NCBI RefSeq assembly: GCF_002646595.1
Contig: NZ_PDUD01000027.1
Location: 62,001 to 126,000, forward strand
Reading direction: 5' to 3'
From: Flavilitoribacter nigricans DSM 23189 = NBRC 102662
Lineage (GTDB): Bacteria; Bacteroidota; Bacteroidia; Chitinophagales; Saprospiraceae
DNA length: 64,000 nucleotides
Part shown: positions 8,101 through 17,923 of the stretch, in pieces
Position numbering within the stretch: the stretch's first letter is position 1
Layout: each line of letters opens with the position of its first letter
The notes under the pieces: model-generated
What the model was told of the DNA's origin: nothing
The model's database searches: none
Seen by the model: only the letters and a program-made list of their open reading frames with translations
Made by a program: the position numbers and the translations under genes

Positions 8101-8138
8101 AACGGTATCGGCTGACTTAATCAGTCGGTACCGTTTTT
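8101..8138. terminator. Strong hairpin terminator at convergent gene ends
   Basis: AACGGTATCGGCTGA at 8101-8115 pairs with TCAGTCGGTACCGTT at 8121-8135, 15 pairs including two G-U, over a 5-nt loop and followed by T. It overlaps the last codons and stop of the minus-strand gene at 8121. Confidence 0.8.
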
Positions 8139-9685
8139 GGTTAGATCGGCGATCACTTCCTCCAGCCACTTGGAGAGCGCGGGTTTTCGTTCCCGCATGT
8201 GCCGTTGGATCCGTTTGAGCTGTTTTGGCGTCCGTTTTTTTGATTCTACCCGGTAATCCACGATCCGCTCCAGGATCAAAACCATATCGAGATAAGATTG
8301 GCGGCGGGCTGGGGGAACCGGATAATTGTTGCGACGAAAGAACAAGCGGGCATTCTGCAGAACATTGTACATCTTATCGATATCCATATGGCCCGTCAGA
8401 AGACGATAATATCCCACCCGTACGGCGAGTAAATGTTTCTGGATACTGTAAAAATAGGATTTGACACTGACCTGATCCAACTCATCGGCCGCCGCTTCGA
8501 ACTTATCCTGAAAGAAAAATGAATAGGCCCGGACCAGGGCAATTGCGGAAACCTGTACCGGTTGCGGCAACAGGCTACCGTAGCGGTCGATCAGCTTTTC
8601 GATCTTGTCGAAGTCCTTCAACCCGGCCGCCGTTAGCCCCGCGTTCAAAAAATTGCTGTCCGGCAATACCCCATTTACCAGCAGTAGATCAGTAAGGAGC
8701 CCCCAGTGCTCGATATTTTGGCGTACCTGGAGGAAAAGGCGGTCGCCCTGATTGTTTCGGTAAGCACAATAGTTGAGCAAATAACGGATGCATTTGTTTT
8801 GCTCGGGTAAACTGACGAGTTCCAGCTTTCGGTATAACACGAGATAACCAAAAGCCCGGCACAGTCCGGGGAAGGCACTGTCCGTTTTTTTGAGCAAGAT
8901 CAACTCCCGGTACAGGTGGATCAGTGGATAGCGGCGGTTGGCCAGAGGAGCGGTCTGTTCCAGTATTTTTTCCTGTTGCTGTTCCCGTTCGGCGATGGTG
9001 GAGGGCTCTTCGATAATGCCCGAGCGATAGAGATCTTCACAGACCTGCACCAGTGTGGTCATCAGATGGAATATATCCAAGGCTTCGAATACCTGCCGGA
9101 GTTGCTCGGGGGCATTGCGCTTATCCAGCCGGTCGTTGTAGGGCGACTCAAACTGCATTTTATAGTATAAATAGGTAGCATAGCGATTTTCCAGACTATC
9201 CCCGTTCTGCCGGATCGCTTTCCGGAAACGCTTCATGGAGATCTCCCAGTGGCGGGGATTATTCTGGGCCAGGGCAAATTCGGCATTATAGCGGTAGCGA
9301 CTCACCAGATCTTCCTCGTGCCGAATAGCCGCGATGTAGTTCTCAATGGCCCGATAGAGGTCCGAGCAAAGGTTATAGATCTTGGTTCGTTGTTGCTTCC
9401 GGTCCTTGGAGGTGACCTCTTGCGGATATATCCGGGCGAAGAGATGAGGAACAGAAAAACCCCTTATTTCCCCTTTTTTGTTGAGTAATACCAGATCAAG
9501 GTCTTTTTTTTTATAGAAAAATTCGGCAAAAATTGGAAAATAATCTCAGTAAATTCAATCAACTGTGGCTGTTGGTGAAAGAACGGGGATTGCAGGAATT
9601 TTTTGAATAAAGTGCGGTGATGTTTGTTTAGTAAATAAATGGCATTCAGGAGATTGACAGGGTAGATGGAGCCGTTTTTAGGCAT
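8121..9685 (-). CDS. Helical-repeat protein with a -1 frame break at an A9 run
   Basis: Two minus-strand frames make one gene. The first starts at 9685 (MPKNGSIYPVNLLNAIYLL) and stops at 9464. The second reads on to 8121 in the -1 frame. Both are open across 9504-9512, nine A on the coding strand, within ATA AAA AAA AAG ACC. A -1 slip on A AAA AAG gives SIKKKDLDLVLLNKKGEIRG and an unbroken product of about 521 residues. The N-terminal pattern (LFKKFLQSPFF, later LFARIYPQEV and LYRAIENYIAA) recurs in helical proteins of Bacteroidota; the rest is TPR-like. A programmed slip, transcriptional slippage, a real mutation or a homopolymer sequencing error could each explain the break. A GTG at 9305 could start a shorter form but lacks support. 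Confidence 0.65.
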
Positions 9686-10108
9686 GGGTTTAGCAGTTTT
9701 GTAACTCCTTTAGTTAGGCGTTTTAGAAAAGAATATTCATTTGATCGTGATAAAAATCGAAAAAAAATTCTACAAAAATGACAAATGCTGACTATTTCTT
9801 TTCCCGGCCTTTATGCCTTGATTTGTAATCGTATTACAAATCTCCAGTTATCCAACTATACCGGCTAAAGGGATTTTGGAAAATCTCCAACCACTTTACG
9901 TCGAGTATGTCTGACAGTTGCCTGCTTACCGAACTGTCCTAATTCCCAGTTGTAATTGTGCGTGCTCTCTCTTTTTAATCTATGTTGTCGGATTATCGCG
10001 TTTGTCATGATGGATGGCGACGTGATTTTCCTGCATTTATAATCAGCCTGGCGATGACTGGGTGTAGGCATAAATCATCCTCTAATTCGTAAGGCCAAAA
10101 AACACCTC
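9686..10108. other. Intergenic stretch holding one copy of a dispersed palindrome
   Basis: No supported gene. The first 150 bases are AT-rich and probably contain the promoter of the minus-strand gene at 9685. A palindromic repeat lies at 9857-9909. A 68-residue minus-strand frame (9865-10071) overlaps the repeat and is rejected. Confidence 0.5.
9857..9909. repeat. Dispersed palindromic repeat, copy 1 (degenerate)
   Basis: The left arm TATACCGGCTAAAGGG and right arm CCACTTTACGTCGAGTATG are imperfect inverted copies around a TTTTGGAAAATC centre. It matches the element best preserved at 53032-53085. Confidence 0.5.
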
Positions 10109-12742
10109 CTACAACTTACTAATCAAATAAGCCACCACCCCCGTCCAACCGGTCTGGTGGGATGCACCGATCCCTTCCCCGGTATCTCCGTTGAAGTATT
10201 CGTAAAACAGGAGCAGGTCCTTAAAATGGGGATCCTGCTGGTAGCGGGTTGCCGCTCCGTGGACCGGGCGTTGCCCATTTTCATCCTGGGAGAACAACCA
10301 CACCAATCGCCGGGCCAGGGCTTTGGCCACTTCCTGCAGGTTGTGGCTTTGGCCGCTGCCGGTAGGGAAGTCCGTTTGCAACTGATCGCCGTAATACCGG
10401 TGGTAGGTTTGCAGGGAGCGGATCAACAGGTAGTTCATCGGGATCCAAACCGGACCGCGCCAGTTGGAGTTGCCGCCGTAAAGAGGCGTACTGCTTTCCG
10501 CCGGTTCGTACTGCAGATGAAAGCTGGAGTTGCCGATCTGGAGGACGTAGGGATCCTGGTGGACTTTGGACACGGAGCGGATCCCACCGGGAGATAAGAA
10601 CTCCGCTTCATCCAGCAGGGGATGCAGCATCCGTTGCAAGCGATCTTTGGGTACCAGAGACAGAAGTACATCCTGACCGTCTACCTGTTCGGGTACGACG
10701 ACGTATTTCTTATGGTGTTTTCGGTAATCCCGGAACCAGCGCATCCGCTTACGGAAATCGGGTAGCTGCTCCAGCGTTTCCCATTTGATCACGAGGGATG
10801 CAAAAAGGGTGGACAGGCCCACCAGGGAGCGGACTTTGATCGGCAAATGCCGCCCACTCGGCAGGGTGAGCACATCGTAGAAAAAACCCTCTTCTTCATC
10901 CCAGGCCTGGGGACGCGCCAGACTGAATTCGTTGAGCGCTTCGGCGATGTACACGAAATGCTCGAAGAATTTAGTAGCCACATCCTCAAAAGATGGATCG
11001 TGAACGGCGATCTCCAGGGCCATTTCGAGCATGTTGAGGCAATACATGGCCATCCAGCTCGTGCCGTCGGCCTGTTCCAGGATACCGCCGCCCGGTACGG
11101 GCGCACTGCGGTCGAAGACGCCGATATTATCCAGCCCCAGAAAGCCGCCTTCAAAAATATTGTTGTTGTTCTCGTCCTTGCGATTGACCCACCAGGTAAA
11201 ATTGATGATCAGCTTCTGGAAGACCCGCTTCAGGAAAAATATATCACCGGTACCGGTATGGGCCTTGTCGAGACGGTACACTTCCAGGCAGGCCCAGGCG
11301 TGCACCGGAGGGTTGACGTCGCTGAATTTCCACTCGTAGGCCGGCAACTGGCCACTGGGATGCATGTACCATTCCCGGAGGAAAAGGACCAGCTGGTGCT
11401 TCGTAAAATCCGGATCCAACAGGGAAAACGGAACGCAGTGAAAGGCCAGGTCCCAGGCGGCGTACCAGGGATACTCCCACTTATCCGGCATCGAAATGAT
11501 GTCCTGGTTGTTGAGGGTGTGCCAGTGGGCGTTGCGACCGTGTTTCCGCTCGGGTGGGGGAGGGGGCAGGCCGGGATCTCCCTTGAGCCAGATGCTTACA
11601 TCGTAGTGGTAGTGTTGTTTGGTCCAGAGCATACCCGCCAGGGCCTGCCGCTGGATATTGGCCAGATCCGCCGGTAAATGCTGGGGCTGGAACTGCTCGT
11701 AAAACTCATCCGCCTCCCGAATACGAGTGGTAAAGGTTTCGGGAAAAGCTGCTCCCAGCGGGTCGGCCAGCGATCCGTCGCGGCTCAGACGGAGACGCAG
11801 CTCCACCGATTCACCGGCCGGGATATCCAGGGAGTAGACCGGTGCGCATTTGGTCCCATAGTCCCTACTTGCCAAAAGGTCCATCCGGCCCTGGACCACT
11901 GCATCATTGATCGCATCCTTGACGAATAGCGACGAATTGGGGCGCCCGAAGATCCGGGCCTGATTGGTCTCATTCTCGGTGAACAGCAGGTGTTCCGGCT
12001 TTTGCAGGTAGGCAAAATAGGTACCCAGGCGCTCGTGCTCCGCCCGGATCTGCATGTGTTGCCCGCTCTGGCCGACCGTGCTGATCTGGGGTTTTTCCTG
12101 GATGTGCCCGTAGCTCCACCAGTTGCGGAACCAAAAGGTCGGCAAAAGGGTCAGTGGGGCACTTTGTGGCCCGCGGTTGTGGGCGGTGATCCGGATGAGG
12201 ATATCCTCCGCATCGGCCTTGGCGTATTCAATGAATACATCGAAATAGCGGTTGTCGTCGAACGCGCCGGTGTCCAGCAGTTCGTATTCACTTTCGGTGC
12301 GACTGCGCCGGGCGTTGGTCAGGATAAGGTCGGCGTAGGGAAAAGCTCCCTGCGGGTATTTGTAAAGGTATTTTTGGTAAGTATGGGTCGGGGTATTGTC
12401 GAGGTAATAATACAGTTCTTTTACATCCTCCCCGTGGTTGCCTTCGGCATTAGTCAGACCGTAAAGCCTTTCCTTGATGATGGGATCCTGACCGTTCCAC
12501 ATAGCCAGGGCAAAACAAAAATTACAGCGGATATCACTGATCCCTGCAATTCCGTCTTCTCCCCAGCGGTATTGGCGGCTGCGGGCGTGGTCGTGGGGGA
12601 AGTAATTCCAGGCATCTCCGTTGGCGCTGTAATCTTCCCGGACTGTTCCCCACTGGCGTTCGCTGAGGTAGGGGCCCCAGTGCAGCCAGTTTTTCTCTCC
12701 GGAATAATGGGCTCGTAATCGCTGATTTTCTGCTGAAGACAT
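10109..12742 (-). CDS. GH63-type glucosidase (MGH1-like glycoside hydrolase)
   Basis: This 877-residue enzyme has the size of bacterial GH63 proteins, which hydrolyse alpha-glucosidic bonds. The N-terminal two fifths are beta-rich (SERQWGTVREDYSANGDAW, then YYLDNTPTHTY). The C-terminal part is an (alpha/alpha)6 barrel. Characteristic motifs are YPWYAAWDLAFHCVPFSL, carrying the candidate acid aspartate in WDLAFH; GGNSNWRGPVWIPMNYLLI; and near the end YEYFNGDTGEGIGASHQTGW, with the candidate base glutamate. There is no signal peptide, so it acts in the cytoplasm on small glucosides. It is divergent from an MFS transporter. The exact substrate cannot be read from sequence. Confidence 0.85.
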   Translation of the reverse strand: MSSAENQRLRAHYSGEKNWLHWGPYLSERQWGTVREDYSANGDAWNYFPHDHARSRQYRWGEDGIAGISDIRCNFCFALAMWNGQDPIIKERLYGLTNAEGNHGEDVKELYYYLDNTPTHTYQKYLYKYPQGAFPYADLILTNARRSRTESEYELLDTGAFDDNRYFDVFIEYAKADAEDILIRITAHNRGPQSAPLTLLPTFWFRNWWSYGHIQEKPQISTVGQSGQHMQIRAEHERLGTYFAYLQKPEHLLFTENETNQARIFGRPNSSLFVKDAINDAVVQGRMDLLASRDYGTKCAPVYSLDIPAGESVELRLRLSRDGSLADPLGAAFPETFTTRIREADEFYEQFQPQHLPADLANIQRQALAGMLWTKQHYHYDVSIWLKGDPGLPPPPPERKHGRNAHWHTLNNQDIISMPDKWEYPWYAAWDLAFHCVPFSLLDPDFTKHQLVLFLREWYMHPSGQLPAYEWKFSDVNPPVHAWACLEVYRLDKAHTGTGDIFFLKRVFQKLIINFTWWVNRKDENNNNIFEGGFLGLDNIGVFDRSAPVPGGGILEQADGTSWMAMYCLNMLEMALEIAVHDPSFEDVATKFFEHFVYIAEALNEFSLARPQAWDEEEGFFYDVLTLPSGRHLPIKVRSLVGLSTLFASLVIKWETLEQLPDFRKRMRWFRDYRKHHKKYVVVPEQVDGQDVLLSLVPKDRLQRMLHPLLDEAEFLSPGGIRSVSKVHQDPYVLQIGNSSFHLQYEPAESSTPLYGGNSNWRGPVWIPMNYLLIRSLQTYHRYYGDQLQTDFPTGSGQSHNLQEVAKALARRLVWLFSQDENGQRPVHGAATRYQQDPHFKDLLLFYEYFNGDTGEGIGASHQTGWTGVVAYLISKL

Positions 12743-12958
12743 GACTACAATTTAATATAAATGTCGGCATTTCATAAGAATGGTTATAAAACAGCTGTCC
12801 CCCTAAATCGTTCGAAGGCATTTTCCTACCTTGGGGAAGCGAGGAAAGAGAGGTGAGGAATGTCGAATTGGCGGTGAGGAAATGGGAACCGAATTCAGGA
12901 TGACTGTTGGGACCAGGATAGGCTCGAGCTTTCCCGGGATCCAGTTAAGAACTAAGCA

Positions 12959-14152
12959 ATGAAAGAATCCGAAATAGCGACTACACCCCGGACCTTTTGG
13001 GTGTTGCCGATCATAGTTTTTTCTCAGTTTGCGGGCGGATCGATGTGGTTTGTCGGCAATGCCGTGGTGGACGATCTCCGGGAACTTTTGGATCTCAGCG
13101 CCGGTGCGGTGGCGGATATTTCTTCTTCCGTTCAACTGGGATTTATGGCGGGTACGCTGGTATTTTCCATTCTGTCCATCGCGGATCGTTTTAGCCCTTC
13201 CCGGGTGTTTTTGTTTTCTACAATAGCCGGTGCGGTTTTTAATATCGCGGTCATCTGGTTTGGGACCAGTCTCTTTTCCGTACTGCTTTTACGGTTTATG
13301 ACCGGTTTCTTCCTGGCAGGGATCTATCCGGTAGGAATGAAGATCGCCGCGGACTGGTACAACAAGGGGCTGGGTAAAGCACTGGGTTATCTGGTGGGAG
13401 CCCTGGTACTAGGTAAAGCCTTTCCCCACTTTATCAAAGATATTACGGAAGGTTTGCCCTGGCAGATCGTCCTGATCGCTACTTCTGTGCTGGCGGTGTC
13501 CGGCGGACTAAGTCTGGCGCTGATCGTCGGGGACGGCCCTTACCGGAAAAAAGGTGCCCGCTTCAACTGGACCGCCATCCCGGAAATATTTTCCAGCAAA
13601 GACTTTCGCTCGGCGGCCTTCGGTTATTTCGGCCACATGTGGGAGTTGTATACCTTCTGGACTTTTATCCCGCTCATTCTGCTCACTTACGTGCAGACCA
13701 ATGGTATCGAGTTGGCCATTCCCCACTGGACTTTCATCATTATCGGGGTGGGGGCTTTTGCCTGCGTGGCCGGCGGGTACCTCTCGCTGCGGACCGGCAG
13801 CGCCCGGGTGGCTTTCGGCATGTTACTTACTTCGGGAATCTGTTGTCTGATCTCACCCTGGCTTTTTCAGCTGCCGCTGATCCCCTTCCTGCTGATCCTG
13901 TTGATCTGGGGATTTGCCGTCGTGGGCGATTCCGCCCAGTTTTCCGCCATCGTGGCCAAAACGGCCGTCCCAATGTACGTGGGTACCGCCCTCACCGTAG
14001 TGAACGGCATCGGCTTTACCATCACCGTTTTCAGCATTCAGTTCTTTAGCCTGTTACTGGAAAGCTGGCCGCCGCAATATTTGTTTTTGCTGTTGGCGAT
14101 AGGCCCGCTGTTCGGACTGCTCATGTTCGGTCGGCTGCTTAAGCGTTTTTAA
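12959..14152 (+). CDS. Major facilitator superfamily transporter
   Basis: The 397 residues show about 12 hydrophobic segments with no signal peptide. The cytoplasmic loop between segments 2 and 3 has a weak version of the MFS A-motif (SIADRFSPSRVFLFS), and segment 4-5 has RFMTGFFLAGIYPVGMKIAADW, typical of the family. Segments in the second half include YLSLRTGSARVAFGMLLTSG. The substrate is unknown. It is divergent from the GH63 glucosidase with about 215 bp between them, so a shared sugar is possible but unproven. Confidence 0.85.
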   Translation: MKESEIATTPRTFWVLPIIVFSQFAGGSMWFVGNAVVDDLRELLDLSAGAVADISSSVQLGFMAGTLVFSILSIADRFSPSRVFLFSTIAGAVFNIAVIWFGTSLFSVLLLRFMTGFFLAGIYPVGMKIAADWYNKGLGKALGYLVGALVLGKAFPHFIKDITEGLPWQIVLIATSVLAVSGGLSLALIVGDGPYRKKGARFNWTAIPEIFSSKDFRSAAFGYFGHMWELYTFWTFIPLILLTYVQTNGIELAIPHWTFIIIGVGAFACVAGGYLSLRTGSARVAFGMLLTSGICCLISPWLFQLPLIPFLLILLIWGFAVVGDSAQFSAIVAKTAVPMYVGTALTVVNGIGFTITVFSIQFFSLLLESWPPQYLFLLLAIGPLFGLLMFGRLLKRF

Positions 14153-14573
14153 GATGGCTTGCCAGGTTTTTTGGAAAATACTGTCCCTTTTCATTATTTG
14201 GGCTTTATGTCAGTACATACTGACCGAGGCGATTGGGAAATTCCCGAACCACATTGCGTCGGGTATAGGAGAAACATCCATCCTCAATCTGAAAGTTGCC
14301 GTATGAAATCCACGCTCTTCTTGACCTTTACCATTCTACTTTGTTTTTCCCTGGGATCGGTGGAAATGGTCCAACAGTTCAGCTTCCCCACGCTTATGTT
14401 ATCGGCTAATTCCCTGGCTTTAATGGTTTGTACGCTGCTGGGGATATTGCATTGAATCTTCGGACGGGCACGGCTGCTTTTCAGGAATTTACGACTGCTT
14501 TTCGTCTCATGGATAATCGGACCGGAACCACTGGTCCGCTGCAGGTAATTATCAAATCAATAAAATCAGCACC
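14153..14573. other. Intergenic stretch with a repeat copy and a doubtful 50-residue frame
   Basis: It contains a degenerate copy of the dispersed palindrome. An ATG at 14303 opens a frame starting MKSTLFLTFTILLCFSLG that could be a truncated secreted or membrane peptide. It has no clear ribosome site or terminator, so I do not call it a gene. Confidence 0.4.
14217..14268. repeat. Dispersed palindromic repeat, copy 2 (degenerate)
   Basis: CATACTGACCGAGGCGATTGG and the inverted arm CCGAACCACATTGCGTCGGG flank a GAAATTC centre. It is the same element as at 53032. Confidence 0.5.
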
Positions 14574-15356
14574 ATGCAACGAGTCGTCGTTTTTCTCGCC
14601 TTTTTATTCGTCATGACATCCGTAATCGCCCAAACCGAACCGGTCACCCCGGCTCTCCAAAATTATTACCAACTGCTGGAGGGATCGCCCGGATCCGGCA
14701 AATACCGGGTCAGTTTGTCTTCAGATATCGATACGAGCTGGACCAAATGGACAAACCGGGGCTACAATTTTGGTTTTGACAACCGAGTGACGCCGATGTA
14801 TACCTATATCGACGGGATCGTCAGCACCCCCTACATGGTGCAGGTACGGGGCAATGAATTCGAAAGGAACAAGAAGCGCTGGGGATTTCACGTTTTCGAA
14901 GGGTATGCAAAGGACGATAAGTCCAGGATTACCCTGTTGGTCAATAAACACATTGAAATGGAAAAACCGGTTGCGGAAATGTACTATTACGGTACCGTAT
15001 ACAATCATTCGGCCCCGGCCTACAACTGGTTTCGGATTGGATCGGATGTGCGGCAGCATTCTTTCCTGTTCAGTCGGGATAAGGCCCTTTTCTACGGTTC
15101 TTTGCAATTGACGAACACCCTGACGCTGGGTAATGTGGGTAAAGAAGACCTCCGCCCGGAAGCTCCGGAAGGTGATGATGAGCAGCACTACGCCGAAAGC
15201 GCCAAACACGTCAATTACCAGGCCCTGAAAGCAGGCGGCGACGGTACCATGTTTTACGATAAGGATCACAATATTGTAGTGATCAAGATCAACGGGGAGT
15301 GGATGAAAATGACGGTGGAGCCCCTGCCCGCGGACATTAAGTATGAATTTGAATAG
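14574..15356 (+). CDS. Exported protein of unknown function
   Basis: The 260-residue precursor has a clear signal peptide (MQRVVVFLAFLFVMTSVIAQ, cleavage near residue 20). The mature part is mixed alpha/beta with many aromatic residues, including WTKWTNRGYNFGFDNRV and MYYYGTVYNHSAPAYNWF. The C-terminal piece, GGDGTMFYDKDHNIVVIKI, resembles a beta-strand module that is common at the ends of exported Bacteroidota proteins. It has no lipobox and no sorting domain. A strong hairpin follows. No function can be given. Confidence 0.75.
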   Translation: MQRVVVFLAFLFVMTSVIAQTEPVTPALQNYYQLLEGSPGSGKYRVSLSSDIDTSWTKWTNRGYNFGFDNRVTPMYTYIDGIVSTPYMVQVRGNEFERNKKRWGFHVFEGYAKDDKSRITLLVNKHIEMEKPVAEMYYYGTVYNHSAPAYNWFRIGSDVRQHSFLFSRDKALFYGSLQLTNTLTLGNVGKEDLRPEAPEGDDEQHYAESAKHVNYQALKAGGDGTMFYDKDHNIVVIKINGEWMKMTVEPLPADIKYEFE

Positions 15357-15379
15357 GCAGGGAGCGGCCGAGGGGAAAG

Positions 15380-15411
15380 GTGGATCCGCTAACCAACAGG
15401 ATCCACATTTT
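15380..15411 (+). terminator. Intrinsic terminator after the exported protein gene
   Basis: GTGGATCC at 15380-15387 pairs perfectly with GGATCCAC at 15399-15406, followed by ATTTTT. Confidence 0.75.
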
Positions 15412-15419
15412 TCGCCGGG

Positions 15420-16232
15420 CTACGATCCCACCGTGGAATTGGTGTCCGGTTCCGTTTTCTGCTGGAAGATTTTTTCGTAATCCGGACTTTCCGTACCCAT
15501 CCACTTGTCCCAGAAGGTGAAATACAGTCCGTAGTTAAACCGGAACTGTTTGTGGTGCAGATCGTGGTGTGTGGCCCCGATTATCCATTTGGCAACGGGA
15601 TTGCGGAGGAAACTTTTCGGATAGATCTCCACGCCGGCGTGGTTGATGGTACCCGAAATGGTCATGATGAACAGCAATACGAACAGTACGTAAAGATGCA
15701 TGGGCAGAAAAATAACGATCAGGGGTACCACAATAGCCTGCAGGATCGATTCGGTGGGGTGGAAAGAAAAGGAGGTCAGCGAGGAAGTTTCAATACTGTC
15801 GTGGTGCCATTTGTGTACTTTGCGGTAGATCTTCGGCCGGTGCATCCAGCGGTGCAGCCAGTAATAGTAGGTCTCGTGGATGAACAGCGCAATAAACAGA
15901 CTAAGCGGATGGTACCACCAGGGGAATGCCGACCAGTCGGTGGTAATATGCGTATAGCCCTGTTGCCAGAGAATGATCAGGGCGGTAGCGGAGAACGCGA
16001 AGATCACCGAGGTAATGGCCGAGCGCCGGATCTCCATTCGGATCTGTTGCTCCTGCTTGGGTTTTAAATTGAGGATGCGGTGCGCCACCCGGGGGCGGAA
16101 CCACACGTAAAAAATGTAATGGTACACTCCCGAAACGATGAGGTAGCGCATAAAAACAATAACGAAAAAGATCAGGGTGAGCCGAAAGAAGTGATACGGT
16201 TCCAGAAAAGGCGTATTGAGAAAACTCTCCAT
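15420..16232 (-). CDS. Sterol desaturase / fatty acid hydroxylase family membrane protein
   Basis: This integral membrane di-iron oxygenase-like protein is about 270 residues from the chosen start MESFLNTPFLEPYHFF. An upstream in-frame start at 16439 would add 69 residues of unlikely composition. The histidine clusters of the family are all present: HETYYYWLHRWMH, then HKWHHDS, and near the C-terminus HHDLHHKQF. Four or so membrane segments precede and separate them (FFRLTLIFFVIVFMRYLI, LQAIVVPLIVIFLPMHLYV). Family members hydroxylate or desaturate sterols, carotenoids or fatty acyl chains; the substrate here is unknown. TATCTTTG on the minus strand at 16290-16297 could be its -7 element. Confidence 0.85.
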   Translation of the reverse strand: MESFLNTPFLEPYHFFRLTLIFFVIVFMRYLIVSGVYHYIFYVWFRPRVAHRILNLKPKQEQQIRMEIRRSAITSVIFAFSATALIILWQQGYTHITTDWSAFPWWYHPLSLFIALFIHETYYYWLHRWMHRPKIYRKVHKWHHDSIETSSLTSFSFHPTESILQAIVVPLIVIFLPMHLYVLFVLLFIMTISGTINHAGVEIYPKSFLRNPVAKWIIGATHHDLHHKQFRFNYGLYFTFWDKWMGTESPDYEKIFQQKTEPDTNSTVGS

Positions 16233-16587
16233 AAGTCTTGGACGTGTTTTTTGGGTTTGGTCCCTAAAATCAAAATTTCCATCTTGTAACAAAGATATTG
16301 CAAAATTGATGGGCAAATCGACAATTATTATTCTTACTCCGAAAGGGATCGTTACGGCAGCCCGGATGAGCTGAAAAATTTGATCGCCGCATGAGTTTCT
16401 GAAGACCGCAATGAAAGGGCGGCGGAGTCTATCCCGCACTTCGCTGCAAGCCGGCCGAAGTGCGGTTCTGGTGGCAACGCAAGCGTCAATACCGCATACT
16501 TAGTGTATTTTTTCCCCTAATATGCCAATTACGTCCGTCGGATCATTATTTTTGTGCACAATTTACACAGCACTTAAAGCGATTTGA

Positions 16588-17550
16588 ATGAAAACGAAGG
16601 TAGTTGTGGGTGTCGATCTGGGTGGCACCAATACCAAAGTAGGCCTGGTGGATCGATACGGAGAAGTTCTGGCTTTCCGTCGATTCAAAACTGATTCCCA
16701 TTTGCCATTTGCGGATTTCCTCCAGCGACTGAAAGGGCATATTGACGAAATGGTGGAGACCACTACCGAAGACATCGAGGTGGTTTCGGTCGGTATCGGC
16801 GCCCCGAACGTCAACCATTTTACCGGCGAGATCGTAGATCCGGCGAACCTGGAATGGCCTTCCGGTGTCAAACTGACCGAATTGGCGGAAGCGGAGATCG
16901 GCCTTCCCGTACGGGCTACCAACGATGCAAACGTAGCCGCACTGGGCGAAATGGAGTTCGGAGCCGGCAAAGGCATGAAGAACTTCGTGGTGCTGACCCT
17001 GGGTACCGGTCTGGGCAGTGGGGTAGTGGTGGACGGCAAATTGCTGCTGGGGCAGGACGGACTGGCCGCCGAGATCGGTCACGTCAATGTACGTCCGGAC
17101 GGACGCAACTGCAACTGCGGACTGAAGGGCTGCCTCGAAACCTACGTTTCCGCTACCGGTATCAAACGTACCGTTTACAAATTGCTGGCCGATCGCCAGG
17201 TGGACAGCCGACTCCGGAACCTCAGTTTCAATGAACTTACCGGCGAAATGATCACCGAGGCCGCTCTGGCCGGCGATGCCATTGCCGCCGAAGCCTTCAT
17301 CTATACCGGCGAGATCCTAGGCACCAAGCTGGCGGATATCGTTGCCTATTTCAACCCGGAAGCCATCATTCTGAGCGGTGGCCTGACCCGGGCCGGCAGT
17401 CTGTTGTTACAACCTTCCCGTAAGATGATGGAAGAGCGCCTGTTCAAAGCGTTCCGCGGCCGGATCAAACTGGAGATCTCACCGGTCACCGGTTCTAACG
17501 ACGCGGTGCTGGGAGCTGCTGCATTGGCGTGGCAGGAGTACGAGAACTGA
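16588..17550 (+). CDS. ROK family sugar kinase, probably glucokinase
   Basis: This 320-residue kinase phosphorylates glucose or a related hexose with ATP in the cytoplasm. The N-terminal phosphate-binding motif is VVGVDLGGTNTKVGL. The sugar-binding region has NDANVAALGE and LGTGLGSGVVV. The ROK signature continues EIGHVNV, then the zinc site NCNCGLKGCLE. It has no DNA-binding N-terminal extension, so it is an enzyme and not a NagC/XylR-type repressor. TATTTTTG at 16547-16554 is a possible -7 element. Substrate preference within the ROK family cannot be assigned with certainty. Confidence 0.9.
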   Translation: MKTKVVVGVDLGGTNTKVGLVDRYGEVLAFRRFKTDSHLPFADFLQRLKGHIDEMVETTTEDIEVVSVGIGAPNVNHFTGEIVDPANLEWPSGVKLTELAEAEIGLPVRATNDANVAALGEMEFGAGKGMKNFVVLTLGTGLGSGVVVDGKLLLGQDGLAAEIGHVNVRPDGRNCNCGLKGCLETYVSATGIKRTVYKLLADRQVDSRLRNLSFNELTGEMITEAALAGDAIAAEAFIYTGEILGTKLADIVAYFNPEAIILSGGLTRAGSLLLQPSRKMMEERLFKAFRGRIKLEISPVTGSNDAVLGAAALAWQEYEN

Positions 17551-17703
17551 ACCACCGAAGCTGCCGACCTGTAAAGCGTGCCGGTGGAAGCCAGGGAACA
17601 AAGACGGGGCGTTCAGTTGTAAATAAGCAGTGGCAAATTCAATGGCAATTTCAATCCCTCAAAAATAGGCGCCCCGGTCAATGACGGACCGGGCAGTTGC
17701 CAT

Positions 17704-17820
17704 TTACTGGCTATTGGATTTGCCATTAAAAAAATCATATACGCTTTTCTCAGAACTGAACGGCCCCAAGGCATCCAACCGGATCTCTCCCACCTGCACA
17801 CCGGCCGGGCTTTCCACCGC
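17704..17820 (-). pseudogene. Possible C-terminal gene remnant
   Basis: On the minus strand, 38 codons with protein-like composition (VQVGEIRLDALGPFSSEK, then VYDFFNGKSNSQ) end in TAA at 17704. The frame is closed by a TGA immediately upstream, where low-complexity DNA with repeated GTTTCCACATT begins. It reads like the tail of a gene whose body has been lost. No family is recognised. A CCCGGTC/GACCGGG stem lies just downstream at 17673-17693. Confidence 0.3.
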
Positions 17821-17923
17821 TCAACTTTAACACGTTTCCACATTCCTACGTTTCCACATTAGCACATTCAACACTTCCCCATTTTTTTTGTTCCAAAGGC
17901 ATTATACACGAAAATTAACCTAC

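Noticed and set aside
9865-10071. 68-residue minus-strand frame
   Set aside because: It overlaps a dispersed palindrome, and its composition is that of noncoding DNA.
11990-12718. 242-residue plus-strand frame opposite the GH63 gene, and many similar long antisense frames elsewhere
   Set aside because: They mirror the codon structure of well-supported genes on the other strand and show no family motif.
14303-14455. 50-residue hydrophobic frame
   Set aside because: It could be a small membrane peptide, but there is no ribosome site, terminator or recognisable pattern.
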